Shown here piece after piece: positions 25,671 to 34,127 of a DNA stretch of 64,000 nucleotides (the first letter of the stretch is position 1; each line of letters opens with the position of its first letter). The DNA is from Shouchella miscanthi (GTDB lineage: Bacteria > Bacillota > Bacilli > Bacillales > Bacillaceae_D), in assembly GCF_007725405.1 (NCBI RefSeq), contig NZ_CP042163.1, positions 1,798,001 through 1,862,000 on the forward strand, in the 5' to 3' direction. The notes below the pieces were generated by a model, which saw only the letters and a list, made by a program, of their open reading frames with translations, had not been told where the DNA came from and made no database searches. The translations under genes were made by a program, and so were the position numbers.

Positions 25671-26204
25671 ATGACAACTTTTTTTGAAAAGACGATAAAG
25701 AGTGAACCGATTTACAAAGGAAAAATAATTGATGTTTCGATTGCGACGATAGAGCATGAAAACGGGGAACAAGCGAAAAGGGAGCTAGTTAAACACCCTG
25801 GTGCTGTAGCGATTATAGCGGTTACAGATGAGAATAAACTTGTGCTCGTTGAACAGTATCGAAAGGCACTTGAGAAACCAATAATTGAAATACCTGCTGG
25901 AAAAATTGAAGTGGGGGAAGAGCCGATAAAAACAGCTTACCGTGAATTAAAAGAAGAAACGGGTTACAGCACATCGTCATTAACAGAAATTGCTTCATTT
26001 TATACGTCACCAGGTTTTGCAGACGAATTGGTCTATCTTTATGAAGCGTCAAGCTTGGAAGTAGGTGAACAGCAGCTCGATGAAGGAGAATATGTTCATG
26101 TTGTGACGAAATCATTAGCTGAATGCGAGGAATTAATAAGAGAGCAGCGAATTCACGATGCGAAAACGATGTATGCGATTCAATACTTAAAGTTAAAAGA
26201 ATAA
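25671..26204 (+). CDS. nudF: ADP-ribose pyrophosphatase NudF (Nudix hydrolase)
   Basis: A 177-aa Nudix enzyme that cleaves ADP-ribose to AMP and ribose 5-phosphate. The Nudix box GKIEVGEEPIKTAYRELKEE with the following TGY fits GX5EX7REUXEEXGU; the 15-residue-downstream proline typical of ADP-ribose types is seen in YTSPGF. ATG 25671 is chosen over 25662 because GGAG is too close to the latter. It precedes spoIIM and fur, the order found in B. subtilis (yqkG-spoIIM-fur). Confidence 0.9.
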   Translation: MTTFFEKTIKSEPIYKGKIIDVSIATIEHENGEQAKRELVKHPGAVAIIAVTDENKLVLVEQYRKALEKPIIEIPAGKIEVGEEPIKTAYRELKEETGYSTSSLTEIASFYTSPGFADELVYLYEASSLEVGEQQLDEGEYVHVVTKSLAECEELIREQRIHDAKTMYAIQYLKLKE

Positions 26205-26263
26205 TAAACAATAGACATAGCCCTCTTTTCTTCTTCATATAGTGAAGAGAGGAGGGACAGGCT

Positions 26264-26905
26264 ATGAAACGAATAGAATTGCTTGAGCAGTTGAAGAATC
26301 ATATTAAACAAAGGAAATCGGTTTATTTATTTGTTAGTATTTTGTTTTTAATGGGGATTATCTTTGGAGCATTTCTTGTTAATAGCATTAGTCTAACTCA
26401 GCGGCATGATTTATTTTTGCATTTAAGCCAGTTTTTTCATGAGATGAATAACGGACATATTGAAGCAACTGCAAATGAATTGTTTATAAATAGTATTGTG
26501 CATTATAGTAAATACATTGGTCTTCTTTGGATATTGGGAATTTCAATGATTGGTTTGCCTATTATCTTTATTTTGTTATTCATGAAAGGAATTGTGATTG
26601 GATTTACTGTTGGATTTCTAGTTAATCAAATGGGGGCTCAAGGGTTTGTCATTGCGTTCGTTACGGTTTTTCCGCAAAATATTATTTTAATTCCTGTTTT
26701 CATTGCTGTTGGCTGTTTAAGCGTTCGTTTCTGTATTCGATTGTTTAAACATACGTTTATGAAAGGAATTCATGAACCGATTTTCCCTCATTTTCTCAGT
26801 TATACCGTGACGATTGTTTGCTTATTAGCAGTGACCTTTATTGCGGCACTGTTTGAATCGTATTTGGCGCCATCATTGTTAAAATGGACATTATCATTAT
26901 TTTAG
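26264..26905 (+). CDS. spoIIM: stage II sporulation protein M
   Basis: A 213-aa protein with five membrane segments and the SpoIIM layout: a cytosolic N-terminus, a first segment (YLFVSILFLMGIIFGAFLV), then FMKGIVIGFTVGFLVNQMG and FPQNIILIPVF. SpoIIM is the membrane scaffold of the SpoIIDMP peptidoglycan-degrading complex that drives engulfment in the mother cell. A sigma-E promoter is expected but I only see a weak CATATAGT near 26236. The ribosome site GAGGAGGGAC is strong. It lies upstream of fur as in other bacilli. Confidence 0.9.
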   Translation: MKRIELLEQLKNHIKQRKSVYLFVSILFLMGIIFGAFLVNSISLTQRHDLFLHLSQFFHEMNNGHIEATANELFINSIVHYSKYIGLLWILGISMIGLPIIFILLFMKGIVIGFTVGFLVNQMGAQGFVIAFVTVFPQNIILIPVFIAVGCLSVRFCIRLFKHTFMKGIHEPIFPHFLSYTVTIVCLLAVTFIAALFESYLAPSLLKWTLSLF

Positions 26906-26942
26906 AATCAATCTAAAATAGTAATTAATATTCATTTTCAAT

Positions 26943-26957
26943 TTATAATAATTATCA
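26943..26957. promoter_or_regulatory. PerR box upstream of fur
   Basis: TTATAATAATTATCA matches the PerR consensus TTATAATNATTATAA at all but one position and ends one base before the -35 of fur. PerR control of fur is known in B. subtilis. Confidence 0.75.
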
Positions 26958-26958
26958 A

Positions 26959-26987
26959 TTGACAACAGTTTTCTTCCATTTTATAAT
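26959..26987 (+). promoter_or_regulatory. sigma-A promoter of fur
   Basis: TTGACA (26959-26964), 17-base spacer, TATAAT (26982-26987): a perfect consensus promoter, 35 bases before the start codon. Confidence 0.88.
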
Positions 26988-27022
26988 AAAGAAACTAGAT
27001 CGCTTGGACGGAGGAGGCTGTT

Positions 27023-27508
27023 ATGGAAAATCGATTAGAGCGAATTAAGAAGCAATTACATGCTCAAAGCTATAAACTAACGCCCCAGCGGGAAGCGACT
27101 GTGATGGTTTTATTGGAGCATGAAGAGGATCATTTGAGTGCTGAGGATGTTTATTTACTTGTAAAAGAAAAAGCACCTGAAATTGGTTTAGCTACCGTTT
27201 ATCGTACATTAGAATTGTTAACTGAATTAAAAGTAGTTGATAAGATTAACTTTGGAGACGGTGTTTCACGCTTTGATTTACGAAAAGAAGGCGTCAACCA
27301 CTCCCATCATCACCTTGTTTGCATAGAATGTGGTGCCGTTGATGAAATACAAGAAGACTTGTTAGGTGAAGTGGAGAAGATTGTAGAAAAAGATTTTCAC
27401 TTTAAAGTAAAAGATCATCGTCTTACCTTTCATGGAATATGCCATCGATGTCATGGACAATCTGCTGTTAAAGAAGAAGCAGATCCATCTTTAGCAGGGA
27501 ACGTATAA
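27023..27508 (+). CDS. fur: ferric uptake regulator Fur
   Basis: A 161-aa metalloregulator with an N-terminal winged helix (LTPQREATVMVLLEH, GLATVYRTLELL) and the C-terminal metal and dimer domain (HSHHHLVCIECGAVDEI, then CHRCHG as the second half of the structural zinc site). Placement after spoIIM and the match to B. subtilis Fur distinguish it from PerR and Zur. With iron it represses siderophore and uptake genes, including, by the Fur box seen at 42091, the petrobactin operon here. A PerR box and consensus promoter precede it. Confidence 0.93.
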   Translation: MENRLERIKKQLHAQSYKLTPQREATVMVLLEHEEDHLSAEDVYLLVKEKAPEIGLATVYRTLELLTELKVVDKINFGDGVSRFDLRKEGVNHSHHHLVCIECGAVDEIQEDLLGEVEKIVEKDFHFKVKDHRLTFHGICHRCHGQSAVKEEADPSLAGNV

Positions 27509-27530
27509 CCGCATATATAAGCGGTTTTTC
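27508..27530 (+). terminator. terminator of fur
   Basis: ACCGC pairs with GCGGT around an eight-base loop, followed by TTTTTC. It overlaps the stop codon region of fur. Confidence 0.7.
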
Positions 27531-27574
27531 ATTTTTATTCAATTGAGAATGATTATTTGTTATGAAAAATTAAA

Positions 27575-27614
27575 AGGCAGTGACCATCTATCAGTATGGT
27601 CGCTGTCTTTTTTT
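27575..27614 (+). terminator. second terminator downstream of fur
   Basis: AGGCAGTGACCAT pairs with ATGGTCGCTGTCT (one G-T pair) and is followed by seven T. It lies between fur and the TRAP operon promoter. Confidence 0.8.
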
Positions 27615-27631
27615 GGTAGTGAAAAAAGTGC

Positions 27632-27661
27632 TTGATTTTGTATTTTTATAAGTTGTATACT
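27632..27661 (+). promoter_or_regulatory. promoter of the TAXI-TRAP operon
   Basis: TTGATT (27632-27637), 18-base spacer, TATACT (27656-27661). It lies directly after the second fur terminator. Confidence 0.6.
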
Positions 27662-27675
27662 TGCCTTACAACTTT

Positions 27676-27689
27676 TTTAAGCGCTTTCA
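27676..27689 (+). promoter_or_regulatory. cre-like CcpA site
   Basis: TTTAAGCGCTTTCA matches the palindromic cre TGAAAGCGCTTTCA at 12 of 14 positions and lies 15 bases after the -10, where CcpA binding would block transcription. Catabolite repression of the operon is inferred. Confidence 0.55.
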
Positions 27690-27703
27690 TAAAGGGGAGA
27701 TGT

Positions 27704-28720
27704 ATGATGAACAAAAAAGGTCATTTTGGCATGGTACTTGCCACTACAGCGATTTTACTATCGGCCTGTGGAAACGAAGATAATCATTATTATTCAATTG
27801 CAACAGCGTCTACTGGTGGAACCTATTACCCAATCGGTGTGGGAATGGGAAATCTTTGGACAGAAGAGTTGATCGATCAGGGGATACGAGCAACAGGACA
27901 ATCGTCAGCAGGATCGGTTGAAAACATTGATTTGCTGCGAAAAGAAGAAGCGCAATTTGGAATTTTACAAGGGCTTATTGCGGACCAAGCTTATCGAGGT
28001 ACGGGTATTTATGAAGGAAGTGCTTATGAAGACTTGCGAACCGTGACGATGCTTTGGTCAAATGTCGAACACTTTGTTTTAATGAACAGCAAAATTGAAA
28101 GCGGTACCATTTCAGATGTTGAAGGAACCTCTTTCTCAATTGGTCCGCAAGCTAGTGGAACTGAGCAGTCAACGAGAGCATTAATTAATGGGATTGGTTT
28201 AAGTGTGGACGATGTATCACCAGATTATCTGGGCTACGATGATACGATATCATCCATGCGAGATGGACGTTTAGATGGTGGCTCTTTACCAGCAGGTGTG
28301 CCGGTAACTGCCATTACGGACATGTATGCTAGTGGTGTTCGTGCCACGGTTCTAGATGTGACGGATGAGCAATTGGATTCAATCAATGCACTGTATCCTG
28401 TTTTCTTTCGATATGAAATTGATGCAGGCACATATCCACGACAAGAGGAGCCGATCTATACAATCGCACAGTCAAATGTACTAGGAGTTGATAAGCAGCA
28501 AGATGCTGATCAAATCTACTTACTAACAAAAATTTTATTTGAAAATTTAGAGACCATGTATGAAGTACATAATTCGGCTCGTGAGATGACCCTTGAAACC
28601 GCACTAGTTGGTGTGTCGGTTCCGCTTCATCTTGGAGCTTATCACTATTTTGTTGAACAAGGAATTGACATTCCAGACGAATTGGTACCACCAGAGGCAG
28701 AGGAGGGCGAGCAAGGATGA
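27704..28720 (+). CDS. TAXI-family TRAP transporter solute-binding lipoprotein
   Basis: A 338-aa lipoprotein: the lipobox LLSACG near residue 23 anchors it outside the membrane, then the TAXI signature SIATASTGGTYYPIGVGMG. It delivers a carboxylate to the fused permease encoded next. ATG 27704 follows AAAGGGGAG; the frame opening at 27632 includes the promoter. TAXI proteins commonly bind glutamate, 2-oxoglutarate or other dicarboxylates. The following oxidase genes suggest a 2-hydroxy acid. The 3' end overlaps the permease start by four bases. Confidence 0.85.
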   Translation: MMNKKGHFGMVLATTAILLSACGNEDNHYYSIATASTGGTYYPIGVGMGNLWTEELIDQGIRATGQSSAGSVENIDLLRKEEAQFGILQGLIADQAYRGTGIYEGSAYEDLRTVTMLWSNVEHFVLMNSKIESGTISDVEGTSFSIGPQASGTEQSTRALINGIGLSVDDVSPDYLGYDDTISSMRDGRLDGGSLPAGVPVTAITDMYASGVRATVLDVTDEQLDSINALYPVFFRYEIDAGTYPRQEEPIYTIAQSNVLGVDKQQDADQIYLLTKILFENLETMYEVHNSAREMTLETALVGVSVPLHLGAYHYFVEQGIDIPDELVPPEAEEGEQG

Positions 28721-30681
28721 CGACGAAAGAAGATATGTTGGATGAAACAACAAGGGAGCAGGCTGGAATTGGTAGGCAATTAAGTGGTTGGCAATATCGT
28801 ATGATGTCGGTAATCGCTATTTTTTTATCTGCATTTGCTATATATGTAAACAGCTTTATGAATATTCAAGAGATTTATCGAAATATTTTATTCTTACTAT
28901 TACTCCTTATTCTCGCATTCTTGCTCTATCCTGCGACGAAAAAAAGTTCAAAAAAGCGATTCACATCTTTAGATCTACTGTTAGCAAGTTTAGGAATTAT
29001 TGGAACTGGTTACTTATTGCTTTTTTATACGACCATTCATGTTGACCGGATGTCTCAAGCGGTGACGCTTGATTATGTATTTGCTATTTTAACCGTTCTA
29101 TTATTATTGGAAGCAACTAGAAGAACTCTTGGTACGTTTATACCAATATTAGCAGCAGTTGCAATCATTTATGCTGTATTCGGACCCTATTTTCCAGGAA
29201 TGTTTGGACATGCAGGATTTTCTTTTGAACGACTACTGTATCGCGTTTACATGACGACAGAAGGGGTTTTTGGCATTACATTGTCCATTGCCTCTACGTA
29301 TATTGTTATTTTCATTTTGTTTGGTGCATTTTTAAGCGTTAGTGGCGCTTCAAAATTATTTAATGATTTAGCGATAGCGGTTGCTGGTCAACGAAGGGGT
29401 GGACCTGCGCAAGTGGCTGTTATTTCTAGTGCACTCACAGGCTCATTAAATGGTAGCGCTGTTGCCAACGTAGCCACAACTGGCGCATTTACGATCCCCC
29501 TTATGAAACAAGTTGGATTAAAGAAAAATTATGCTGCTGCGGTTGAAGCTACAGCATCGACAGGTGGTATGATGATGCCACCAATCATGGGAGCTGCCGC
29601 GTTTATCATGGCTGGATTTCTAGGCGTTCCTTATTCAACGATTGTCTTTGCAGCATTAATCCCAACATTTCTATACTTTGTCGCACTTGTCATTGCGATT
29701 GATTTAGAGGCAAAAAAACAAGGATTAAAAGGCATGAGTAAAGAATCGATTCCACAAGTATGGGATGTGTTAAAAGAGCGCGGATTGCTGTTACTACCAA
29801 TTCTTGTTGTTATTGGAACGTTATTAGCTGGATATACACCATTGTTTGCAGGATTTTCTGGTATTGTTATTGTGATTGTCGCAAGCTGGCTTACAAAAAG
29901 TAAAGAAACACGAGTGACATTGAAAAAGGTTAAAACAGCCTTTGTTGATGGTGCAAAGAGTACCATCCAAGTTGGATTAGCTTGTGCGTCGATAGGAATT
30001 ATTATTGCTGTCGTGACAATGACAGGTCTTGGATCGGCGATAGCGTATAACGTTTTAAATGCCGCTGATGGTGTCTTATGGATTGCACTCGTTCTTGTTA
30101 TGGCTACATGTATCGTCTTGAGCATGGGACTGCCTTCGACGGCACTTTATATTGTTGTTGCTGTTACAGCTGCACCAGCATTAGTTGAAATTGGTGTGAA
30201 TCCGATTGCTGCTCATTTCTTTGTATTCTGGTTTGGTGCTTTATCCAACATTACGCCACCAGTTGCACTTGCTTCCTATACGGCAGCTGGAATAGCAGGT
30301 GCTGATGCGATGAAGACGTCCTGGACATCTGTAAAATTAGCACTTCCAGGATTTATTATTCCATTTATGATTGCCTATAATCCGGCGATGGTTCTACAAG
30401 CGACAGAAGGAAGTTCATTATCAGTTGTTACCGTTATCGTGACGCTTGCAACGTCAGTAATTGGGGTGTTTGCAATTGCTGTTGCGTTGAGTGGATTCTT
30501 ATCTGTGCCTTTACGTATCTATGAACGAATGATTTTCTTTGTGGGCTCTTTGCTATTAATTACACCAGGTATGACCTCCAATGCTATTGGTTTAGCGGTG
30601 CTATTAGCTGTAACTATTTGGCACATCATGCGTTCAAAAAAGGTTCAAGGAACGAATCAAGTAGTACCACCTATTTCATAG
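28717..30681 (+). CDS. TRAP transporter fused permease (DctQM, 4TM/12TM)
   Basis: A 654-aa polytopic membrane protein joining the small DctQ-like and large DctM-like subunits, as usual for TAXI systems. DctM motifs are visible: GSLNGSAVANVATTGAFTIP, EATASTGGMMMPPIMGAAA, and MGLPSTALYIVVAV followed by FGALSNITPPVALASYTAA. Uptake is driven by an ion gradient, probably Na+ in this type of organism. It is coupled to the binding protein (ATGA overlap) and precedes the regulator gene by 17 bases. Confidence 0.9.
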   Translation: MTTKEDMLDETTREQAGIGRQLSGWQYRMMSVIAIFLSAFAIYVNSFMNIQEIYRNILFLLLLLILAFLLYPATKKSSKKRFTSLDLLLASLGIIGTGYLLLFYTTIHVDRMSQAVTLDYVFAILTVLLLLEATRRTLGTFIPILAAVAIIYAVFGPYFPGMFGHAGFSFERLLYRVYMTTEGVFGITLSIASTYIVIFILFGAFLSVSGASKLFNDLAIAVAGQRRGGPAQVAVISSALTGSLNGSAVANVATTGAFTIPLMKQVGLKKNYAAAVEATASTGGMMMPPIMGAAAFIMAGFLGVPYSTIVFAALIPTFLYFVALVIAIDLEAKKQGLKGMSKESIPQVWDVLKERGLLLLPILVVIGTLLAGYTPLFAGFSGIVIVIVASWLTKSKETRVTLKKVKTAFVDGAKSTIQVGLACASIGIIIAVVTMTGLGSAIAYNVLNAADGVLWIALVLVMATCIVLSMGLPSTALYIVVAVTAAPALVEIGVNPIAAHFFVFWFGALSNITPPVALASYTAAGIAGADAMKTSWTSVKLALPGFIIPFMIAYNPAMVLQATEGSSLSVVTVIVTLATSVIGVFAIAVALSGFLSVPLRIYERMIFFVGSLLLITPGMTSNAIGLAVLLAVTIWHIMRSKKVQGTNQVVPPIS

Positions 30682-30698
30682 ACAGAAAGGTGAGTTAA

Positions 30699-31403
30699 AT
30701 GAGTGGACTTATTGAGCGAAAAAAAGTGTCGCTGCAAGTTTTAGACTATTTAAAAGAAATGATTCAGCAGGAACCTTACGTAAATGGTGAGAAGCTTCCA
30801 TCTGAAATGGAATTGGCAGAGCGGTTTCAAGTTAGTCGAGCGCCAATACGAGAGGCTTTAACGGTGTTAACGGCAATGGACGTTATTGAGTCAAAACAAG
30901 GTGGCGGCAGATGGGTTAAAGATCACACATTAATGTCAATGATGGAACACATAAAACTTGGAATGGTTTCCATTGATGAAGTGCACAGCTTACTTGAAAT
31001 GCGTCATATTATTGAGACGGAAGCAGCTGCACTTGCCGCGATTCGAGCTACACCTGATGAGGTTCTCACCTTAGAGCGAGCACTAATCGCTTTCTCTGAA
31101 ACGGTTATTTCAAAGGAGACGATCGGGAACGAAGCTGATTCTCATTTTCATTTCATTCTTGTAAAAGCAGCAAAAAACCCATTTTTAACGGCAACGTTAG
31201 AAAATATGAAAGAGCTTCTTGACCATGCCATTGAGTTCTCGCTACGGCTTAACATGGGGAAAGTAGAGAAACGAAGAAACGTGTATGAAGAACACAAAGC
31301 AATCTATGAAGCTATTGCGGCAAAAGATGCCCAAGCGGCTCGAGAAGCCATGAATACACACCTCGTCAATGTAAGAAAGAAATTAGGAGATCCACGTATT
31401 TAA
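30699..31403 (+). CDS. GntR-family regulator (FadR/FCD subfamily)
   Basis: A 234-aa regulator with an N-terminal winged helix (GEKLPSEMELAERFQVSRAP then IREALTVL) and a C-terminal FCD ligand domain with metal-coordinating residues (EADSHFHFILVKAA, YEEHKAIYEAI). FCD regulators respond to small organic acids, such as lactate or glycolate (LldR, GlcC types). Its position between transporter and oxidase genes indicates control of this operon, with the substrate as likely effector. It lies in the operon on the same strand. Confidence 0.88.
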   Translation: MSGLIERKKVSLQVLDYLKEMIQQEPYVNGEKLPSEMELAERFQVSRAPIREALTVLTAMDVIESKQGGGRWVKDHTLMSMMEHIKLGMVSIDEVHSLLEMRHIIETEAAALAAIRATPDEVLTLERALIAFSETVISKETIGNEADSHFHFILVKAAKNPFLTATLENMKELLDHAIEFSLRLNMGKVEKRRNVYEEHKAIYEAIAAKDAQAAREAMNTHLVNVRKKLGDPRI

Positions 31404-31420
31404 CAAGGGGGAGAGGAACC

Positions 31421-32863
31421 ATGCCGATAAAGAAAGAAACACAGAAAAAAAAAGACATGCGTTTTCTGCAAGAACTTGAACAGCGAATATCCATTGATAC
31501 AAAGCGAATCTTGACCTCACCAGCAGATTGTGCGAGTTATGGCTACGATGCTTCTTTTGGTGCCTATATTCCTGATCTCGTTATTCAACCACAGTCAAAA
31601 GAAGAAGTCGTAGAGATTATGAAGTTAGCAAACGAGCACCGGGTCCCTGTTTACCCACGAGGACAAGGAACAAGTTTAAGTGGCGGACCGCTACCAGTGC
31701 ATGGTGGGATTGTGCTGGACTGTTCGCAATGGCGGGATAAACTTGTTATCGAGCCAGATGATATGATTGCAATTGTGTCACCAGGCGTGCTAACAGCTGC
31801 CATTAATGACAAAGCAAGCGAGTACGGATTTATGTATCCACCTGATCCAAGTAGTGCACATGTTTCAACGATTGGTGGTAACTTAGCAGAAAATGCCGGT
31901 GGTCCTAGAGGCTTAAAATATGGCGTGACAAAAGACTATGTGCTTGGTTTAGAAGTTGTAACACCAGAGGGAAAGGTTGTAAAAACTGGAGGGCGAACGG
32001 TGAAAAATGTGACGGGCTATGATGTAACCAAGTTAATTGTTGGTTCTGAGGGGACGCTAGCCATTATTACAGAAGCCACCTTGAAATTAGTACCGAAGCC
32101 AAAAGCGAGTAAGACATTGTTGGCACTATTTGAAGATATTGTCGATGCAGGAAAAGCCATCTCCGCTTTACTGAAAAATGGGATTGTCCCGGCGAAATTG
32201 GAATTAATGGATCAAGCGTCTATTGCTGCTGTAGAAGCATATGAATCAATTGGCTTACCAACTGACGTTGATGCGTTATTACTAATTGAATTAGACGGTC
32301 ACCCTGCGGCGATAGAAGAGGAGATTTTAGAAGTAGAACAGTGGTGCTTAGAGATGAACGCTCGAGAAGTGACTGTAGCACAAACAAATGAAGCGGCGGC
32401 TGAACTATGGAAAGCAAGAAAGTTAGTTTCTCCTGCCATTGTAAGGCTAAAGCCAACGAAAATTTCTGAAGATGCGACAGTACCTCGAAGTAAAATACCA
32501 GACATGTTTGCTGCTTTGAAAGAAATTAGAGAGACGTATCAGATTGATTTAGTTGTGTTTGGCCATGCTGGAGACGGGAATTTACATCCAAACATTATTG
32601 CAGATGTTCGAGATCAAGAAGAAATGAAACGGGTGGAACAAGCAGTTGCTGCAATCTTTGAAGCTGCTGTGAATCTTGGGGGGACGCTTTCAGGAGAGCA
32701 TGGCATTGGCACAATGAAAGCACCGTTTATGGAGATGGAAGTAGGGAAAGATGGACTCGATTTAATGAAGCGAATTAAACAAAGCTGGGATCCAAATAAC
32801 ATCTTAAATCCTGGAAAGATCTTTCCTGAGAAAGATCAAAAGTTGGTGTTATCAAATGGCTAA
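31421..32863 (+). CDS. glcD: FAD-linked 2-hydroxy-acid dehydrogenase (GlcD-like)
   Basis: A 480-aa flavoprotein of the GlcD / D-lactate / D-2-hydroxyglutarate dehydrogenase family. FAD-binding PCMH motifs: YPRGQGTSLSGG, PPDPSSAHVSTIGGNLAENA, GGRTVKNVTGYD. The C-terminal FAD-oxidase domain has GHAGDGNLHPN and SGEHGIGTMK with metal and substrate histidines. It oxidises a D-2-hydroxy acid and passes electrons to the GlcF-like protein. GlcE is missing, so it is a two-component GlcDF system. The stop overlaps the start of glcF by eight bases. Confidence 0.87.
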   Translation: MPIKKETQKKKDMRFLQELEQRISIDTKRILTSPADCASYGYDASFGAYIPDLVIQPQSKEEVVEIMKLANEHRVPVYPRGQGTSLSGGPLPVHGGIVLDCSQWRDKLVIEPDDMIAIVSPGVLTAAINDKASEYGFMYPPDPSSAHVSTIGGNLAENAGGPRGLKYGVTKDYVLGLEVVTPEGKVVKTGGRTVKNVTGYDVTKLIVGSEGTLAIITEATLKLVPKPKASKTLLALFEDIVDAGKAISALLKNGIVPAKLELMDQASIAAVEAYESIGLPTDVDALLLIELDGHPAAIEEEILEVEQWCLEMNAREVTVAQTNEAAAELWKARKLVSPAIVRLKPTKISEDATVPRSKIPDMFAALKEIRETYQIDLVVFGHAGDGNLHPNIIADVRDQEEMKRVEQAVAAIFEAAVNLGGTLSGEHGIGTMKAPFMEMEVGKDGLDLMKRIKQSWDPNNILNPGKIFPEKDQKLVLSNG

Positions 32864-34127
32864 GCTTGCTTATGAGGAAACCTTTGATTGTGTACAATGC
32901 GGCTATTGTTTGCCAGCTTGTCCGACGTATCAGACGATGGAAAAAGAAACACACTCTCCTCGTGGTCGCATCAATCTCGTGAAAATGGCAGCAGAAGGAA
33001 AGATTAGTACTGATGAGCTAAAAGAGCCGATTGATCTTTGCTTAGGCTGTCGCGCCTGTGAGACCGCTTGTCCAACTAATGTACAATACGGTCGTATTCT
33101 TGAATCGGCTAAAGAAGTATTAGCCGAATCTTATCCATCATCTCTTACCCAAAGAATGGTGGAAAAGACGGTCTTTAAAGGCTTGCTGCCATCAACTCAA
33201 ATGCTACGTGTGATCGAGTTTGGCTTACAAGCCTATCAAAAGTCGGGTGTGCAAACATTAGTACAAAAAAGTGGAATCTTACCGAAGTTACTACCACAGG
33301 GAATGGCTGAATTTGAAGCAATGATGCCTACCATTAAAAGACGTAAGCAGAAGAAACCGTTAACTGCTCCATCGACTAGCTATAGAGTAGCTTATTTTAC
33401 AGGCTGTTTAATGGATACGATGTTTGGCAGCATTAACGAGCAAGCCATTGCTTTACTAGAACGAGTCGGTTGTGACGTTCACGTGATTCCTAGTCAAAGC
33501 TGTTGTGGTGCTTTACAGCACCATGCTGGGGACATTGGAACAGCCAAAATGTTAGCAAAAAAGAACATCGCCGCGTTTGAAGAAGAGCACTATGATTATA
33601 TCGTTTCCAGTATTGGCGGATGTGGCGCAATGCTCATGGAGTATGGCGAATTGCTGCGACACGAGAGCGACTGGCATAAACGAGCGGAGCAATTTGCACG
33701 TAAACATGTTGACGTTTCCATTATATTAGAGAAAAATGGCCTACCTTTTAGTGGGGAAATGAACAAAACAGCGGTTTATCAGCCTTCTTGTCATATGACT
33801 CATGTTCAAAAAAACACCGCTGCGCCACTAGCGCTCATCCAATCGATTCCAGGGTTAACTTACGTGGAAGTGGATAAGCAAGAGATGTGCTGTGGTTCTG
33901 CAGGCATATACAATTTGCTTCATTATGAAGAAGCAACGGCTATCGTAGATAAGAAAATGCCTCATGTTCAAAAGGCCAAGCCTGATTTACTCATTACAAC
34001 CAATCCAGGTTGTCATTTACAAATGAAGCTTGGTGTTCAACGGGCCGGTTTAGCTGAAAAAATTGAAGTGAAGCATCTAGTCGAAGTCTTGGCAGAGGTA
34101 ACGGAAGGGGTAAGGAAAGATGTTTGA
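32856..34127 (+). CDS. glcF: iron-sulfur electron-transfer subunit (GlcF-like)
   Basis: A 423-aa protein with two 4Fe-4S motifs at the N-terminus (CVQCGYCLPACP and CLGCRACETACP) and two CCG domains (CCGALQHHAGD, SSIGGCGAM; CCGSAGIYN, NPGCHLQM) that hold further cofactors. It accepts electrons from GlcD and probably feeds menaquinone at the membrane. Overlaps of eight bases with the genes on both sides point to tight coupling. The family also contains LutA/LldE and GlpC; the GlcD partner favours GlcF. Confidence 0.87.
   Translation: MAKLAYEETFDCVQCGYCLPACPTYQTMEKETHSPRGRINLVKMAAEGKISTDELKEPIDLCLGCRACETACPTNVQYGRILESAKEVLAESYPSSLTQRMVEKTVFKGLLPSTQMLRVIEFGLQAYQKSGVQTLVQKSGILPKLLPQGMAEFEAMMPTIKRRKQKKPLTAPSTSYRVAYFTGCLMDTMFGSINEQAIALLERVGCDVHVIPSQSCCGALQHHAGDIGTAKMLAKKNIAAFEEEHYDYIVSSIGGCGAMLMEYGELLRHESDWHKRAEQFARKHVDVSIILEKNGLPFSGEMNKTAVYQPSCHMTHVQKNTAAPLALIQSIPGLTYVEVDKQEMCCGSAGIYNLLHYEEATAIVDKKMPHVQKAKPDLLITTNPGCHLQMKLGVQRAGLAEKIEVKHLVEVLAEVTEGVRKDV

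Noticed and set aside
29631-30125. 164-aa minus-strand frame inside the TRAP permease
   Set aside because: Antisense shadow of a membrane protein gene with Thr/Ile-rich composition typical of such frames.
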